9,184 nt of DNA from Bacteroidia bacterium (GTDB taxonomy: Bacteria; Bacteroidota; Bacteroidia; Bacteroidales; Marinifilaceae), in NCBI GenBank assembly GCA_025999735.1, contig BNXR01000082.1, positions 1 through 9,184 on the forward strand, in the 5' to 3' direction. The notes beneath the pieces are model-generated. The model had not been told where the DNA came from. It saw nothing but the letters and a program-made list of their open reading frames with translations, and did not search any database. A program made the position numbers and the translations under genes. Position 1 is the first letter of the stretch. Each line of letters opens with the position of its first letter. Below are positions 1-5,831 of the stretch, piece after piece.

Positions 1-64
1 CACGAAGGCTGGGAACGGTGCCAATAAAGACACCAATAATAACACAAATTTGAATTTTGCACAT
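1..64 (-). CDS. 5' end of a second secreted surface protein gene (partial)
   Basis: This is the first 21 codons of a minus-strand gene whose body lies beyond the left edge. Read from the ATG at 64, it begins MCKIQICVIIGVFIG and continues TVPSLR, a typical Sec signal peptide (short polar start, hydrophobic core, small residues before the expected cleavage). It matches the start of the complete gene at 1224-2837 except for two residues (Thr/Val here, Ala/Ile there). The upstream leader and promoter are also nearly identical. I infer a paralogue of that beta-helix/Ig-like protein, or at least a gene sharing its export and expression cassette. Nothing can be said about the mature protein because only the signal peptide is visible. 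The start is supported by a -7 promoter element about 30 bases upstream and by the conserved paralogous start. Confidence 0.75.
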   Translation of the reverse strand, partial: MCKIQICVIIGVFIGTVPSLR

Positions 65-94
65 AAGCTTAAATTGAAAGGTTAAAACAAAGCG

Positions 95-102
95 CAAATG
101 TA
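95..102 (-). promoter_or_regulatory. -7 promoter element for the left-edge surface gene
   Basis: On the minus strand this reads TACATTTG, a full match to the Bacteroidota TAnnTTTG element. It lies 30 bases upstream of the ATG at 64, implying a leader of about 25 nt. Directly upstream on the coding strand is a run of 11 T (plus-strand A at 102-112). No clear TTTG -33 box is present at the usual 19-21 bases. Confidence 0.6.
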
Positions 103-205
103 AAAAAAAAAAGGGAGAAAACATATTCATACGAAAAATATTTTTCAAAAATGGATGATTTTTTTAAAGATTTAGCCTGTAAAAACTGTTTTTTCATTTA
201 GCGCG

Positions 206-237
206 CTTGGAAATATCCGATTTTTGAGCTATATTTG
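206..237 (+). promoter_or_regulatory. Promoter of yebC
   Basis: The -7 element TATATTTG is at 230-237 and a CTTG -33 box at 206-209, with a 20-base spacer. This matches the Bacteroidota primary sigma factor consensus. The end of the element is 29 bases before the yebC ATG, giving a leader of about 25 nt. A 10-bp inverted repeat (ACTGTTTTTT at 185-194, AAAAAACAGT at 251-260) brackets it. Confidence 0.65.
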
Positions 238-266
238 CGCCTCTAAAATCAAAAAACAGTCTAAAC

Positions 267-983
267 ATGGGAAGAGCATTTGAATACCGTAAAGCACGAA
301 AACTAAAGAGATGGGGCAATATGGCCCGTACCTTTACAAAAATTGGGAAAGAAATAGATATTGCCGTGAAGGCCGGTGGACCGGACGCAAACAACAATAC
401 CCGCCTGCGCATCTTGATACAGAACGCCAAAGCAGCGAATATGCCCAAGGAAAATGTAGAGCGTGCCATCAAAAAAGCCGTTTCAAAAGATACGTCCGAT
501 TACAAAGAAATTGTCTATGAAGGATACGCACCTCACGGAATCGCTATCGTTGTTGAAACCGCTACGGACAACCACACCCGCACGGTGGCAAATGTGCGCC
601 ATGCGTTTACCAAATTCGGTGGCACCTTAGGTACGTCCGGGTCCTTGGATTTTCTCTTTGAACGCAAATGCCTCTTTAAAGTGACCAAACCGGCCACATT
701 CGACATCGATGAGTTTGAGTTGGCAATGATTGACTTTGGGGCAGATGAAATATTTGAAGACGAAGGAGTGATTAATATTTACGGTACATTCGAGGCATAT
801 AACGCCATACAGAAACAATTAGAGGAAAGTGGCTATGAAATTGTCAGTGGCGAATTTGAACGTATCCCATTAGATACCAAAGAATTAACACCTGAACAAA
901 GAGCAGAAGTCGATAAAATCTTGGACAAATTGGATGAAGACGATGACGTTACAAATGTTTTCCATAACATCAAAGAAGAATAA
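267..983 (+). CDS. yebC: YebC/PmpR family translation or regulatory protein
   Basis: A 238-residue cytoplasmic protein of the YebC/PmpR/TACO1 family, usual length for the group. The family was long annotated as DNA-binding transcriptional regulators; more recent work links members to relief of ribosome stalling on proline-rich stretches, and mitochondrial TACO1 assists translation. The opening MGRAFEYRKARKLKRW followed by MARTFTKIGKEI is the Bacteroidota version of the family's basic N-terminus. Other family motifs are IQNAKAANMPKENVERAIKK (residues 51-70), YEGYAPHGIAIVVE (84-97) and FGGTLGTSGSLDFLFERK (117-134). The C-terminus is acidic. The ATG at 267 is chosen because the conserved MGRAF start coincides with it and a promoter ends 29 bases upstream; no clear Shine-Dalgarno is seen. 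It appears monocistronic and is followed by a tRNA gene with its own promoter. I see no obvious intrinsic terminator in the 80-base gap. The family is certain; the precise molecular role is not. Confidence 0.96.
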   Translation: MGRAFEYRKARKLKRWGNMARTFTKIGKEIDIAVKAGGPDANNNTRLRILIQNAKAANMPKENVERAIKKAVSKDTSDYKEIVYEGYAPHGIAIVVETATDNHTRTVANVRHAFTKFGGTLGTSGSLDFLFERKCLFKVTKPATFDIDEFELAMIDFGADEIFEDEGVINIYGTFEAYNAIQKQLEESGYEIVSGEFERIPLDTKELTPEQRAEVDKILDKLDEDDDVTNVFHNIKEE

Positions 984-1044
984 ATTAAAAACAAGATTAA
1001 ATTAAAAAATAGGTGTTTAGGTTTATGAAAACCGAATTTTTGTG

Positions 1045-1052
1045 TATCTTTG
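1045..1052 (+). promoter_or_regulatory. -7 promoter element for tRNA-Lys
   Basis: TATCTTTG matches TAnnTTTG exactly and lies 12 bases before the mature tRNA 5' end, placing the transcription start about 8 bases upstream of it. The expected -33 position (1022-1025) reads TTTA, a partial match. Confidence 0.6.
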
Positions 1053-1064
1053 CGCCGCTTTATT

Positions 1065-1137
1065 GACTTCGTAGCTCAGCTGGTAGAGCAATTGACTCTT
1101 AATCAATGGGTCGAGGGTTCGAGCCCCTCCGAGGTCA
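1065..1137 (+). tRNA. tRNA-Lys (anticodon CTT)
   Basis: A complete 73-nt cloverleaf can be folded by eye. The acceptor stem is GACTTCG with CGAGGTC (one T-G wobble), the D arm is GCTC/GAGC, and the anticodon stem is ATTGA/TCAAT around the loop CTCTTAA. The T arm is GAGGG/CCCTC with loop TTCGAGC. The discriminator base is A (1137) and CCA is not encoded. The anticodon CTT at 1098-1100 reads AAG, lysine. A promoter element lies just upstream and a strong hairpin terminator just downstream, so it is an independent transcription unit. No repeat of the tRNA 3' end is seen in the window, so nothing suggests use as an integration site. Confidence 0.97.
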
Positions 1138-1146
1138 CAGATGGGG

Positions 1147-1184
1147 AATGCTAATCAGTATAATATTTACTGATTAGCATTTTT
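1147..1184 (+). terminator. Intrinsic terminator after tRNA-Lys
   Basis: A perfect 14-bp stem (AATGCTAATCAGTA at 1147-1160 with TACTGATTAGCATT at 1168-1181) closes a 7-base loop and runs into TTTT then C. The orientation suits the tRNA transcript. Read the other way the hairpin is followed by CCCC rather than T, so it is a poor terminator for the convergent minus-strand gene ending at 1224. Confidence 0.85.
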
Positions 1185-1223
1185 CATTTGTAAACTATTG
1201 GTGATATATTGGGAGTCCCGCCC

Positions 1224-2837
1224 TTAGGTTTTTGGTGTCATCTCCACTATAAAGTCGTAATAGGCACCCCTGATGCTGCCGTCGTTGTTACAGTACCACA
1301 CATAGATGTGCGTTGACGTCGTTCCAGTATTGTCATAGATGACGGACATTTCGGTGGAAACCGGAACTGGAATGCCGGAGCCCCATTCATCCCCAAATTT
1401 CAGGCGGGCGCCCTCCTTTTGCGCGGCGGAGGGACTGAATGACCATTGTAGGTTGTCAAAGCCCTCGGGCAAGTTCTCGCCCGCGGGGATGGACCCCCTT
1501 ATTTTAATAATTTTTTGGCCCCCCGCACCGTATGCAGCCCAAGTTATCTTGTTGTTTGTCGTGTTGTACCAGCCACTACCAATATTGAAACTGACTATTA
1601 TAATTGGGAGCACCGTGACCGTACAAGAATCTGTGACCCCCATCGCAGTGGCGTATATCTTCACCGTACCCCCTGCTATACCGGTCGCTTTACCGGTCGC
1701 GTCCACGGTAGCAATGGCTGTATTCGTGGATCCCCAAGACACAGGGGCACCTGCCGGTAGTACAGTCGCTGTCAAGGTGTATGTGCTATCAACACACAGT
1801 GTCAAGGGATTCGGAGAGATCGTTATAGATGGCAGCAGCACCGTGACCGTACAAGAATCTGTGACCCCCATCGCAGTGGCGTATATTTTCACCGTACCCC
1901 CTCTTTTAGCAGTCACCTCACCGGTCACCTCGTTCACCTTGACAATGTTGGTATCCGCGGATGACCAGACCACTACTGTAATGACGTCTGCCGGCAGAAT
2001 AGTCGCCTTCAAGGTGTCGGATTTTTCGCTGGTGAACAGTAAGAGATTAGGTGGTGAGACAGTTATGGTTATTGGCTGTGAATAAAGTGCACTCCCTTTT
2101 TCTGTTGTATTATCAGTGATGAAAGAGTTTATTACCTTAGGGCCGGAGTTAAGGCTATAGATAGCTCCTCCGTTTTTTGTTGCTGTATTCCCGTTAATGA
2201 GCAAATTCGTCAAGGTCGGTGACGAGTGAGTTAGATAGATGCCCCCACCGTTATAGCGGTGGACAATAAGAGTATCTGTTTCGGAAACACCTATTCTGAT
2301 GCTGTCAGTACCGTTGGCGTTTCCACCAGTGACGATGAAGCCGTCTAATAAAGTTTCTTTTGTTAAACCTGCACCGACAAGCACATGGTAAGCAGTGCCA
2401 CCGTTGTCAAGGTTGCCGGATAGGATAGACGGGGTTTGTATAGACGACCCTGTCTCTACAAGCGTCTGTCCCATCTGTCCAAAAGGACGCTGGTCAATGT
2501 CGGTTTCCGTGCCCACAAATCCACCGTACATCTTTACACTGTCCACTAGTACAAAGGCTCTGTCACGCTGGTTTGTTGTGCTTCCATCGGGAGCATATAG
2601 TGGTTTGTATGTCCCCGCAGCTACCCATATTTGGTTGATAGTTGCATTGGATTTTGCCGACTGCAAGGCATCAGACAAACTACAAGTATTGTCCCAATTT
2701 TTGCCGCTTTTGTCTCCGCTTGGGGTTTCTTTTACATATACCACGCCATTAGTACCGGGAGTTATGCTCTGAGCACGAAGGCTGGGAATGGCGCCAATAA
2801 AGACACCGATAATAACACAAATTTGAATTTTGCACAT
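1224..2837 (-). CDS. Secreted surface protein: beta-helix plus two Ig-like domains
   Basis: A 537-residue exported protein of unknown ligand. Residues 1-22 are a signal peptide (hydrophobic core VIIGVFIGAI, likely cut near RA/Q). Residues 26-253 resemble the Bacteroidota pectate-lyase-like right-handed beta-helix proteins: VYVKETPSG near the start, IWVAAGTYKP at 70-79, VKMYGGFVGTE at 101-111, then short coils such as NGGGIYL and KNGGAIYS. Two BIG2-type Ig-like domains follow (about 256-335 and 337-411), ending in a nearly identical block with core GTVKIYATAMGVTDSCTVTV. Residues 412-537 are an unassigned, probably beta-rich, aromatic-containing domain. I recognise no type IX secretion C-terminal signal and no lipobox, so surface attachment is unresolved. 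A longer reading from a TTG at 2870 is rejected: that TTG is part of the -7 promoter element, whereas the ATG at 2837 starts the signal peptide and is conserved in the left-edge paralogue. Adhesion or glycan binding is plausible but inferred. Confidence 0.85.
   Translation of the reverse strand: MCKIQICVIIGVFIGAIPSLRAQSITPGTNGVVYVKETPSGDKSGKNWDNTCSLSDALQSAKSNATINQIWVAAGTYKPLYAPDGSTTNQRDRAFVLVDSVKMYGGFVGTETDIDQRPFGQMGQTLVETGSSIQTPSILSGNLDNGGTAYHVLVGAGLTKETLLDGFIVTGGNANGTDSIRIGVSETDTLIVHRYNGGGIYLTHSSPTLTNLLINGNTATKNGGAIYSLNSGPKVINSFITDNTTEKGSALYSQPITITVSPPNLLLFTSEKSDTLKATILPADVITVVVWSSADTNIVKVNEVTGEVTAKRGGTVKIYATAMGVTDSCTVTVLLPSITISPNPLTLCVDSTYTLTATVLPAGAPVSWGSTNTAIATVDATGKATGIAGGTVKIYATAMGVTDSCTVTVLPIIIVSFNIGSGWYNTTNNKITWAAYGAGGQKIIKIRGSIPAGENLPEGFDNLQWSFSPSAAQKEGARLKFGDEWGSGIPVPVSTEMSVIYDNTGTTSTHIYVWYCNNDGSIRGAYYDFIVEMTPKT
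1610..1902 (-). repeat. Near-identical 65-bp blocks in the tandem Ig-like domains
   Basis: Bases 1610-1674 and 1838-1902 are identical except at one position (plus-strand C against T in the TATATCTTC / TATATTTTC stretch). They are offset by 228 bases, or 76 codons. They encode the last strands of the two Ig-like domains, 22 identical residues each. The rest of the two domains is clearly diverged in sequence. Confidence 0.9.
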
Positions 2838-2886
2838 AAGCTTAAATTGAAAGGTTAAAACAAAGTGCAAATGTAAAAAAAAAAAA
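2774..2886 (-). repeat. Direct repeat copy 2: promoter, leader and signal peptide
   Basis: Second copy of the repeat at 1-112, in the same orientation. It contains the 5' end of the surface protein gene, its leader and its -7 element, and ends in a run of 12 A (2875-2886). Differences from copy 1 within the coding part change two signal-peptide residues; the leader between promoter and ATG differs at one base. Sequence upstream of the A tract is unrelated. Confidence 0.93.
2868..2875 (-). promoter_or_regulatory. -7 promoter element of the beta-helix/Ig gene
   Basis: Minus-strand TACATTTG, a full TAnnTTTG match, 30 bases upstream of the ATG at 2837 (leader about 26 nt). A 12-base T run on the coding strand abuts it and fills much of the spacer where a -33 box would be positioned; no TTTG is visible at 19-21 bases. 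A change in tract length would alter promoter spacing. Confidence 0.6.
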
Positions 2887-3072
2887 GAAAAAATACGTTA
2901 AGATGCAATTTTTTTTCAAAAGATGGCTCCTCTCCCTCCCAGCAACCCCGTATAGAGTTGATAACCCCGTTACAAGCGAAGCATAATGAGGGGGTAATTG
3001 CATTTTATAGAGGAAAGGTACGCCTTTATTCGGAATAAACAAGAAAAATCGGATAGACGCGAATTTTTGCTT

Positions 3073-3103
3073 TTTGCAGATTGAAATAAAAAGCCTATTT
3101 TTG
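3073..3103 (+). promoter_or_regulatory. Promoter of pyrH-dxs
   Basis: A TTTG -33 box at 3073-3076, a 19-base spacer and TATTTTTG at 3096-3103 form a near-ideal Bacteroidota promoter. It implies a leader of about 33 nt before the pyrH ATG. It likely serves both pyrH and dxs, since no promoter is seen between them. Confidence 0.75.
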
Positions 3104-3140
3104 CGAGAATATTCATAACAAAAAATGGACAGAGGAAGAT

Positions 3141-3848
3141 ATGAAATACAAACGTATCCTTTTGAAATTGAGCGGAGAGTCTTTGATGGGGAAGAAATCG
3201 TATGGCATAGACGAGGACTGCTTAGAAAGGTATGCCCGCCAGATTACGGAAATTGCTAATGAAGGCGTACAAATCGGTGTCGTCATCGGTGGAGGTAATA
3301 TCTTTAGGGGCTTACAGGGGGCGAATAAAGGATTTGACAGAGTGAAGGGGGACAATATGGGGATGCTGGCCACCGTGATAAACGGCCTCGCATTAAGTTC
3401 CGCTTTGGATGCAAAAGGGTGCAAAAATAAGGTGCTGACAGCCATACGCATGGAGCCGATTGGAGAATTTTATTCCAAAAGCAAGGCGGTAGAGTACTTA
3501 GAGCAGGGCATAGTCGCCATCTTTTGTGCAGGCACCGGTAATCCTTACTTTACAACCGACACAGGCAGTAGTCTGCGGGCATTAGAGATTGAAGCAGACG
3601 TGATGTTGAAAGGGACACGAGTGGACGGAATCTATACTGCCGACCCTGAAAAAGACCCTCATGCCACGAAATATGACAGTATCACGTATGACGAGATATA
3701 TAGCGAGAACTTGAAAGTGATGGACTTGACGGCAACGACGATGTGCAAGGACAATCGCCTACCTATCATCGTCTTCAACATGGATGTGGAAGGAAATTTA
3801 AAGCGAGTAATGGACGGCGAAAACATCGGCACCATCGTCAGTATATGA
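3141..3848 (+). CDS. pyrH: UMP kinase (uridylate kinase)
   Basis: Cytoplasmic bacterial UMP kinase, amino-acid kinase fold. It phosphorylates UMP to UDP with ATP in pyrimidine nucleotide synthesis and normally works as a hexamer controlled by GTP and UTP. The 235-residue length is typical. Visible motifs are KLSGES at 9-14 (phosphate-binding, with Lys9), VVIGGGNIFRG at 47-57, DNMGMLATVINGLAL at 71-85, GTGNPYFTTDTGSSLRALEI at 131-150 and KGTRVDGIYTADPEKDP at 157-173. All are family hallmarks with no key residue missing. The start at 3141 is preceded by the purine-rich AGAGGAAG (3131-3138), the best ribosome binding site in the window, and by the promoter at 3073-3103. dxs begins 15 bases after the stop, so the two are probably cotranscribed. 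In many bacteria pyrH sits beside frr or tsf; here it does not. Confidence 0.98.
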   Translation: MKYKRILLKLSGESLMGKKSYGIDEDCLERYARQITEIANEGVQIGVVIGGGNIFRGLQGANKGFDRVKGDNMGMLATVINGLALSSALDAKGCKNKVLTAIRMEPIGEFYSKSKAVEYLEQGIVAIFCAGTGNPYFTTDTGSSLRALEIEADVMLKGTRVDGIYTADPEKDPHATKYDSITYDEIYSENLKVMDLTATTMCKDNRLPIIVFNMDVEGNLKRVMDGENIGTIVSI

Positions 3849-3863
3849 GACATACATTTTAAA

Positions 3864-5741
3864 ATGAAGATATTAGATGAAATAAATACACCCGAAGACT
3901 TGCGAAATCTGCCGGAAGCCTCTCTTGTTGATGTCTGTCGAGACTTGCGGGAGCAAATCATCACCGATTGCGCCCAAAATCCGGGACATTTAGGTGCCAG
4001 CTTAGGAACGGTAGAGTTGACAGTTGCCCTTCACTACACCCTCAATACGCCATACGACAACCTCATTTGGGATGTTGGTCACCAATCCTACGGGCATAAA
4101 ATTCTCACCGGTCGGAAGGAACAATTTAAGAACAAACGGGTATATGGTGGTATCAGTGGTTTTCCGCGAATGGCTGAAAGCGAATACGATTCGTTTGGAA
4201 CGGGACATTCATCCACTTCCATATCCGCGGCCTTGGGAATGTCTGTTGCCGCTCGGTTAGCGGGAGAAGATGCTCGACTATCGGTGGCAGTCATCGGTGA
4301 TGGCTCCATGACAGGTGGGATGGCCTTCGAGGCATTGAACAATGCGAGCAACAATAACACGAATATCCTTGTCATCCTCAATGATAACAATATGGCCATA
4401 GACCCCAATATCGGGGGGATAAACAAATATTTGGTAAGTATTTCAACCTCAAAGGCTTATAATAGGCTCAAAAACAGTGTTTGGCATCTATTGGGACGTT
4501 TTGGTAAGAAAAAACGGGGCATGCAGCGATTTGTCCAAAGTATTGATAACGGTGTGAAATCTGTCTTATTGGAACGCAGTAATCTCTTTGAAGCCTTCGG
4601 TCTCCGCTACTTTGGACCGGTGGATGGACATGATGTGAAGCATCTGGTAAAGGTGCTTCGAGATTTAAAACACATCAAAGGTCCAAAATTACTGCACTGT
4701 ATCACGGTCAAGGGCAAGGGTTTTGCGCAAGCGGAGCAGGACCAGATAACGTGGCATGCACCGGGGATGTACAATTCCACAACAGGAGAGAGGTTACCCG
4801 AAGTGCAGAAAGCTATTTCTCCTAAGTTTCAGGACGTTTTCGGTCATACCATATTGGAATTGGCAAGGGCAAATGAAAAAATTGTGGGTATCACGCCTGC
4901 CATGCCCACAGGCTGTTCCCTGAATATTATGATGAAGGAGATGCCAGACCGATGCTTCGATGTAGGTATCGCCGAGCAACATGCAGTTACATTTTCGGCG
5001 GGATTAGCTGCGAAGGGCTATATTCCTTTTTGCAATATCTACTCTTCGTTCTTACAACGTGCTTATGATCAGATAATTCACGATGTGGCGATACAAAACT
5101 TACATGTCGTGTTTTGTATTGACCGTGCTGGCTTGGTGGGAGCCGATGGTGCCACTCATCATGGGGCTTTTGACTTAGCGTATCTACGGAGTATTCCCAA
5201 TATCACGATTGCCGCCCCACTGAACGAGGAAGAGCTGCGAAACATGATGTACACGGTGCAAATCCAAAACAAGGGACCTTTTGCCATTCGCTACCCTCGT
5301 GGATATGGTTATATGGAAAATTGGAGTACCCCTTTCCAAGAAATGTCGGTGGGGAAGGGAAGATGCTTGGCTGAAGGGATAAAGGTGGCAGTCATATCCA
5401 TCGGGACCATCGGCAATGAGGTACTCAATGTACTGAAACGTTTCCCCGAAGGCACTATTGCTGTGTATGATATGCGCTTTTTAAAACCAATAGACGAGGA
5501 ACTTTTGCACCTCATTTTCAAGAAGTTTACCCAAATTGTTACCATCGAGGACGGTACGATTGTCGGAGGTCTTGGAACGGCCGTATCTGAATTTAAAAGT
5601 GACCACAACTATGGGGCAGAAGTCACACGTATGGGCATTCCCGACCGTTTCATTTCCCACGGAACCACAAAACTATTGCGTCAAGAATGTTTGTTTGATG
5701 AAGAAAGTTTGTATAAGCAACTAAAAGAGAGAACGAAATAG
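3864..5741 (+). CDS. dxs: 1-deoxy-D-xylulose-5-phosphate synthase
   Basis: Thiamine-diphosphate enzyme joining pyruvate and glyceraldehyde 3-phosphate to DXP, the entry step of the MEP isoprenoid pathway, which also feeds thiamine and pyridoxal synthesis. Full length at 625 residues (E. coli enzyme about 620). Motifs in order are GHLGASLG at 41-48, VGHQSYGHK at 71-79, the ThDP/Mg motif GDGSMTGG at 145-152 ending in NDNN at 173-176, and GPVDGHD at 251-257. Next come the catalytic Glu371 in AEQHAVTF and the substrate-binding set Tyr393, Arg399, Arg421, Asp428 and His432 (DRAGLVGADGATHHG at 420-434), each one position later than in E. coli. A transketolase C-terminal domain completes it. It starts 15 bases after pyrH with no Shine-Dalgarno (TACATTTTAAAATG), as is common in this phylum, and ends in the hairpin at 5766-5803. 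Second gene of a pyrH-dxs unit. Confidence 0.98.
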   Translation: MKILDEINTPEDLRNLPEASLVDVCRDLREQIITDCAQNPGHLGASLGTVELTVALHYTLNTPYDNLIWDVGHQSYGHKILTGRKEQFKNKRVYGGISGFPRMAESEYDSFGTGHSSTSISAALGMSVAARLAGEDARLSVAVIGDGSMTGGMAFEALNNASNNNTNILVILNDNNMAIDPNIGGINKYLVSISTSKAYNRLKNSVWHLLGRFGKKKRGMQRFVQSIDNGVKSVLLERSNLFEAFGLRYFGPVDGHDVKHLVKVLRDLKHIKGPKLLHCITVKGKGFAQAEQDQITWHAPGMYNSTTGERLPEVQKAISPKFQDVFGHTILELARANEKIVGITPAMPTGCSLNIMMKEMPDRCFDVGIAEQHAVTFSAGLAAKGYIPFCNIYSSFLQRAYDQIIHDVAIQNLHVVFCIDRAGLVGADGATHHGAFDLAYLRSIPNITIAAPLNEEELRNMMYTVQIQNKGPFAIRYPRGYGYMENWSTPFQEMSVGKGRCLAEGIKVAVISIGTIGNEVLNVLKRFPEGTIAVYDMRFLKPIDEELLHLIFKKFTQIVTIEDGTIVGGLGTAVSEFKSDHNYGAEVTRMGIPDRFISHGTTKLLRQECLFDEESLYKQLKERTK

Positions 5742-5765
5742 AATATAGATTATTTCTTTCAAAAA

Positions 5766-5803
5766 AAAATAGCCTTGTGCCATGGTACGGGCTATTTTGT
5801 TTT
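5766..5803 (+). terminator. Intrinsic terminator of pyrH-dxs
   Basis: A perfect 9-bp stem, AAAATAGCC (5766-5774) with GGCTATTTT (5790-5798), is followed by GTTTT. The enclosed sequence GTGCCATGGTAC is itself nearly self-complementary and may extend the stem. The hairpin starts 25 bases after the dxs stop. Its 3' T-rich side overlaps the -33 box of the porin promoter. Confidence 0.8.
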
Positions 5804-5826
5804 CTTACAGAAAAGCCGTATTTTTG
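5796..5826 (+). promoter_or_regulatory. Promoter of the putative porin gene
   Basis: TTTG at 5796-5799, a 19-base spacer and TATTTTTG at 5819-5826, the same geometry as the pyrH promoter. Only five bases separate the element from the ATG at 5832, so the expected transcription start falls at or next to the start codon. The other promoters in the window leave leaders of roughly 25-37 nt. Confidence 0.65.
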
Positions 5827-5831
5827 CGCCG

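Larger units (their letters stand above)
1..112 (-). repeat. Direct repeat copy 1: promoter, leader and signal peptide
   Basis: These 112 bases match 2774-2885 in the same orientation, offset 2773. There are four substitutions (positions 16, 19, 35 and 93), followed by a poly-A run of 11 here against 12 in the other copy. The repeat covers the signal-peptide codons, the leader and the -7 promoter element of two minus-strand genes. Identity collapses immediately past the A tract. It is cut by the window edge, so its true length may be greater. Confidence 0.93.
2838..3140. other. Divergent intergenic region
   Basis: About 300 bases between the minus-strand surface gene and pyrH. It holds the two divergent promoters (2868-2875 minus, 3073-3103 plus) and the A12 tract at 2875-2886. 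Between about 2888 and 3072 I see no gene, RNA or strong hairpin. There is only a short direct repeat AACCCCGT near 2943 and 2961, and a weak 5-bp hairpin AAAGG-TACG-CCTTT near 3014-3028 with no T tract. The short reading frames here have no homology that I recognise. Confidence 0.6.

Noticed and set aside
1065..1223. tRNA-Lys as the attachment site of an integrated element
   Set aside because: No integrase gene and no duplicated tRNA 3' end are visible in the window; the following hairpin is simply its terminator.
1339..2085. Plus-strand 248-residue frame opposite the Ig-like gene
   Set aside because: It is antisense to well-supported Ig-like coding sequence, its repeat is the reverse of the Ig repeat, and no promoter precedes it.
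2838..2870. TTG at 2870 as start of the surface protein
   Set aside because: It falls within the TACATTTG promoter element; the ATG at 2837 begins a proper signal peptide and is conserved in the left-edge copy.
3014..3028. Hairpin upstream of pyrH as a terminator or riboswitch
   Set aside because: The stem has only five pairs, no T tract follows, and it lies upstream of the pyrH promoter, so it would not be in the mRNA.
5775..5831. Longer N-terminus for the porin from the ATG at 5775
   Set aside because: The codon lies within the dxs terminator stem-loop and upstream of the -7 element. The ATG at 5832 gives a normal signal peptide.
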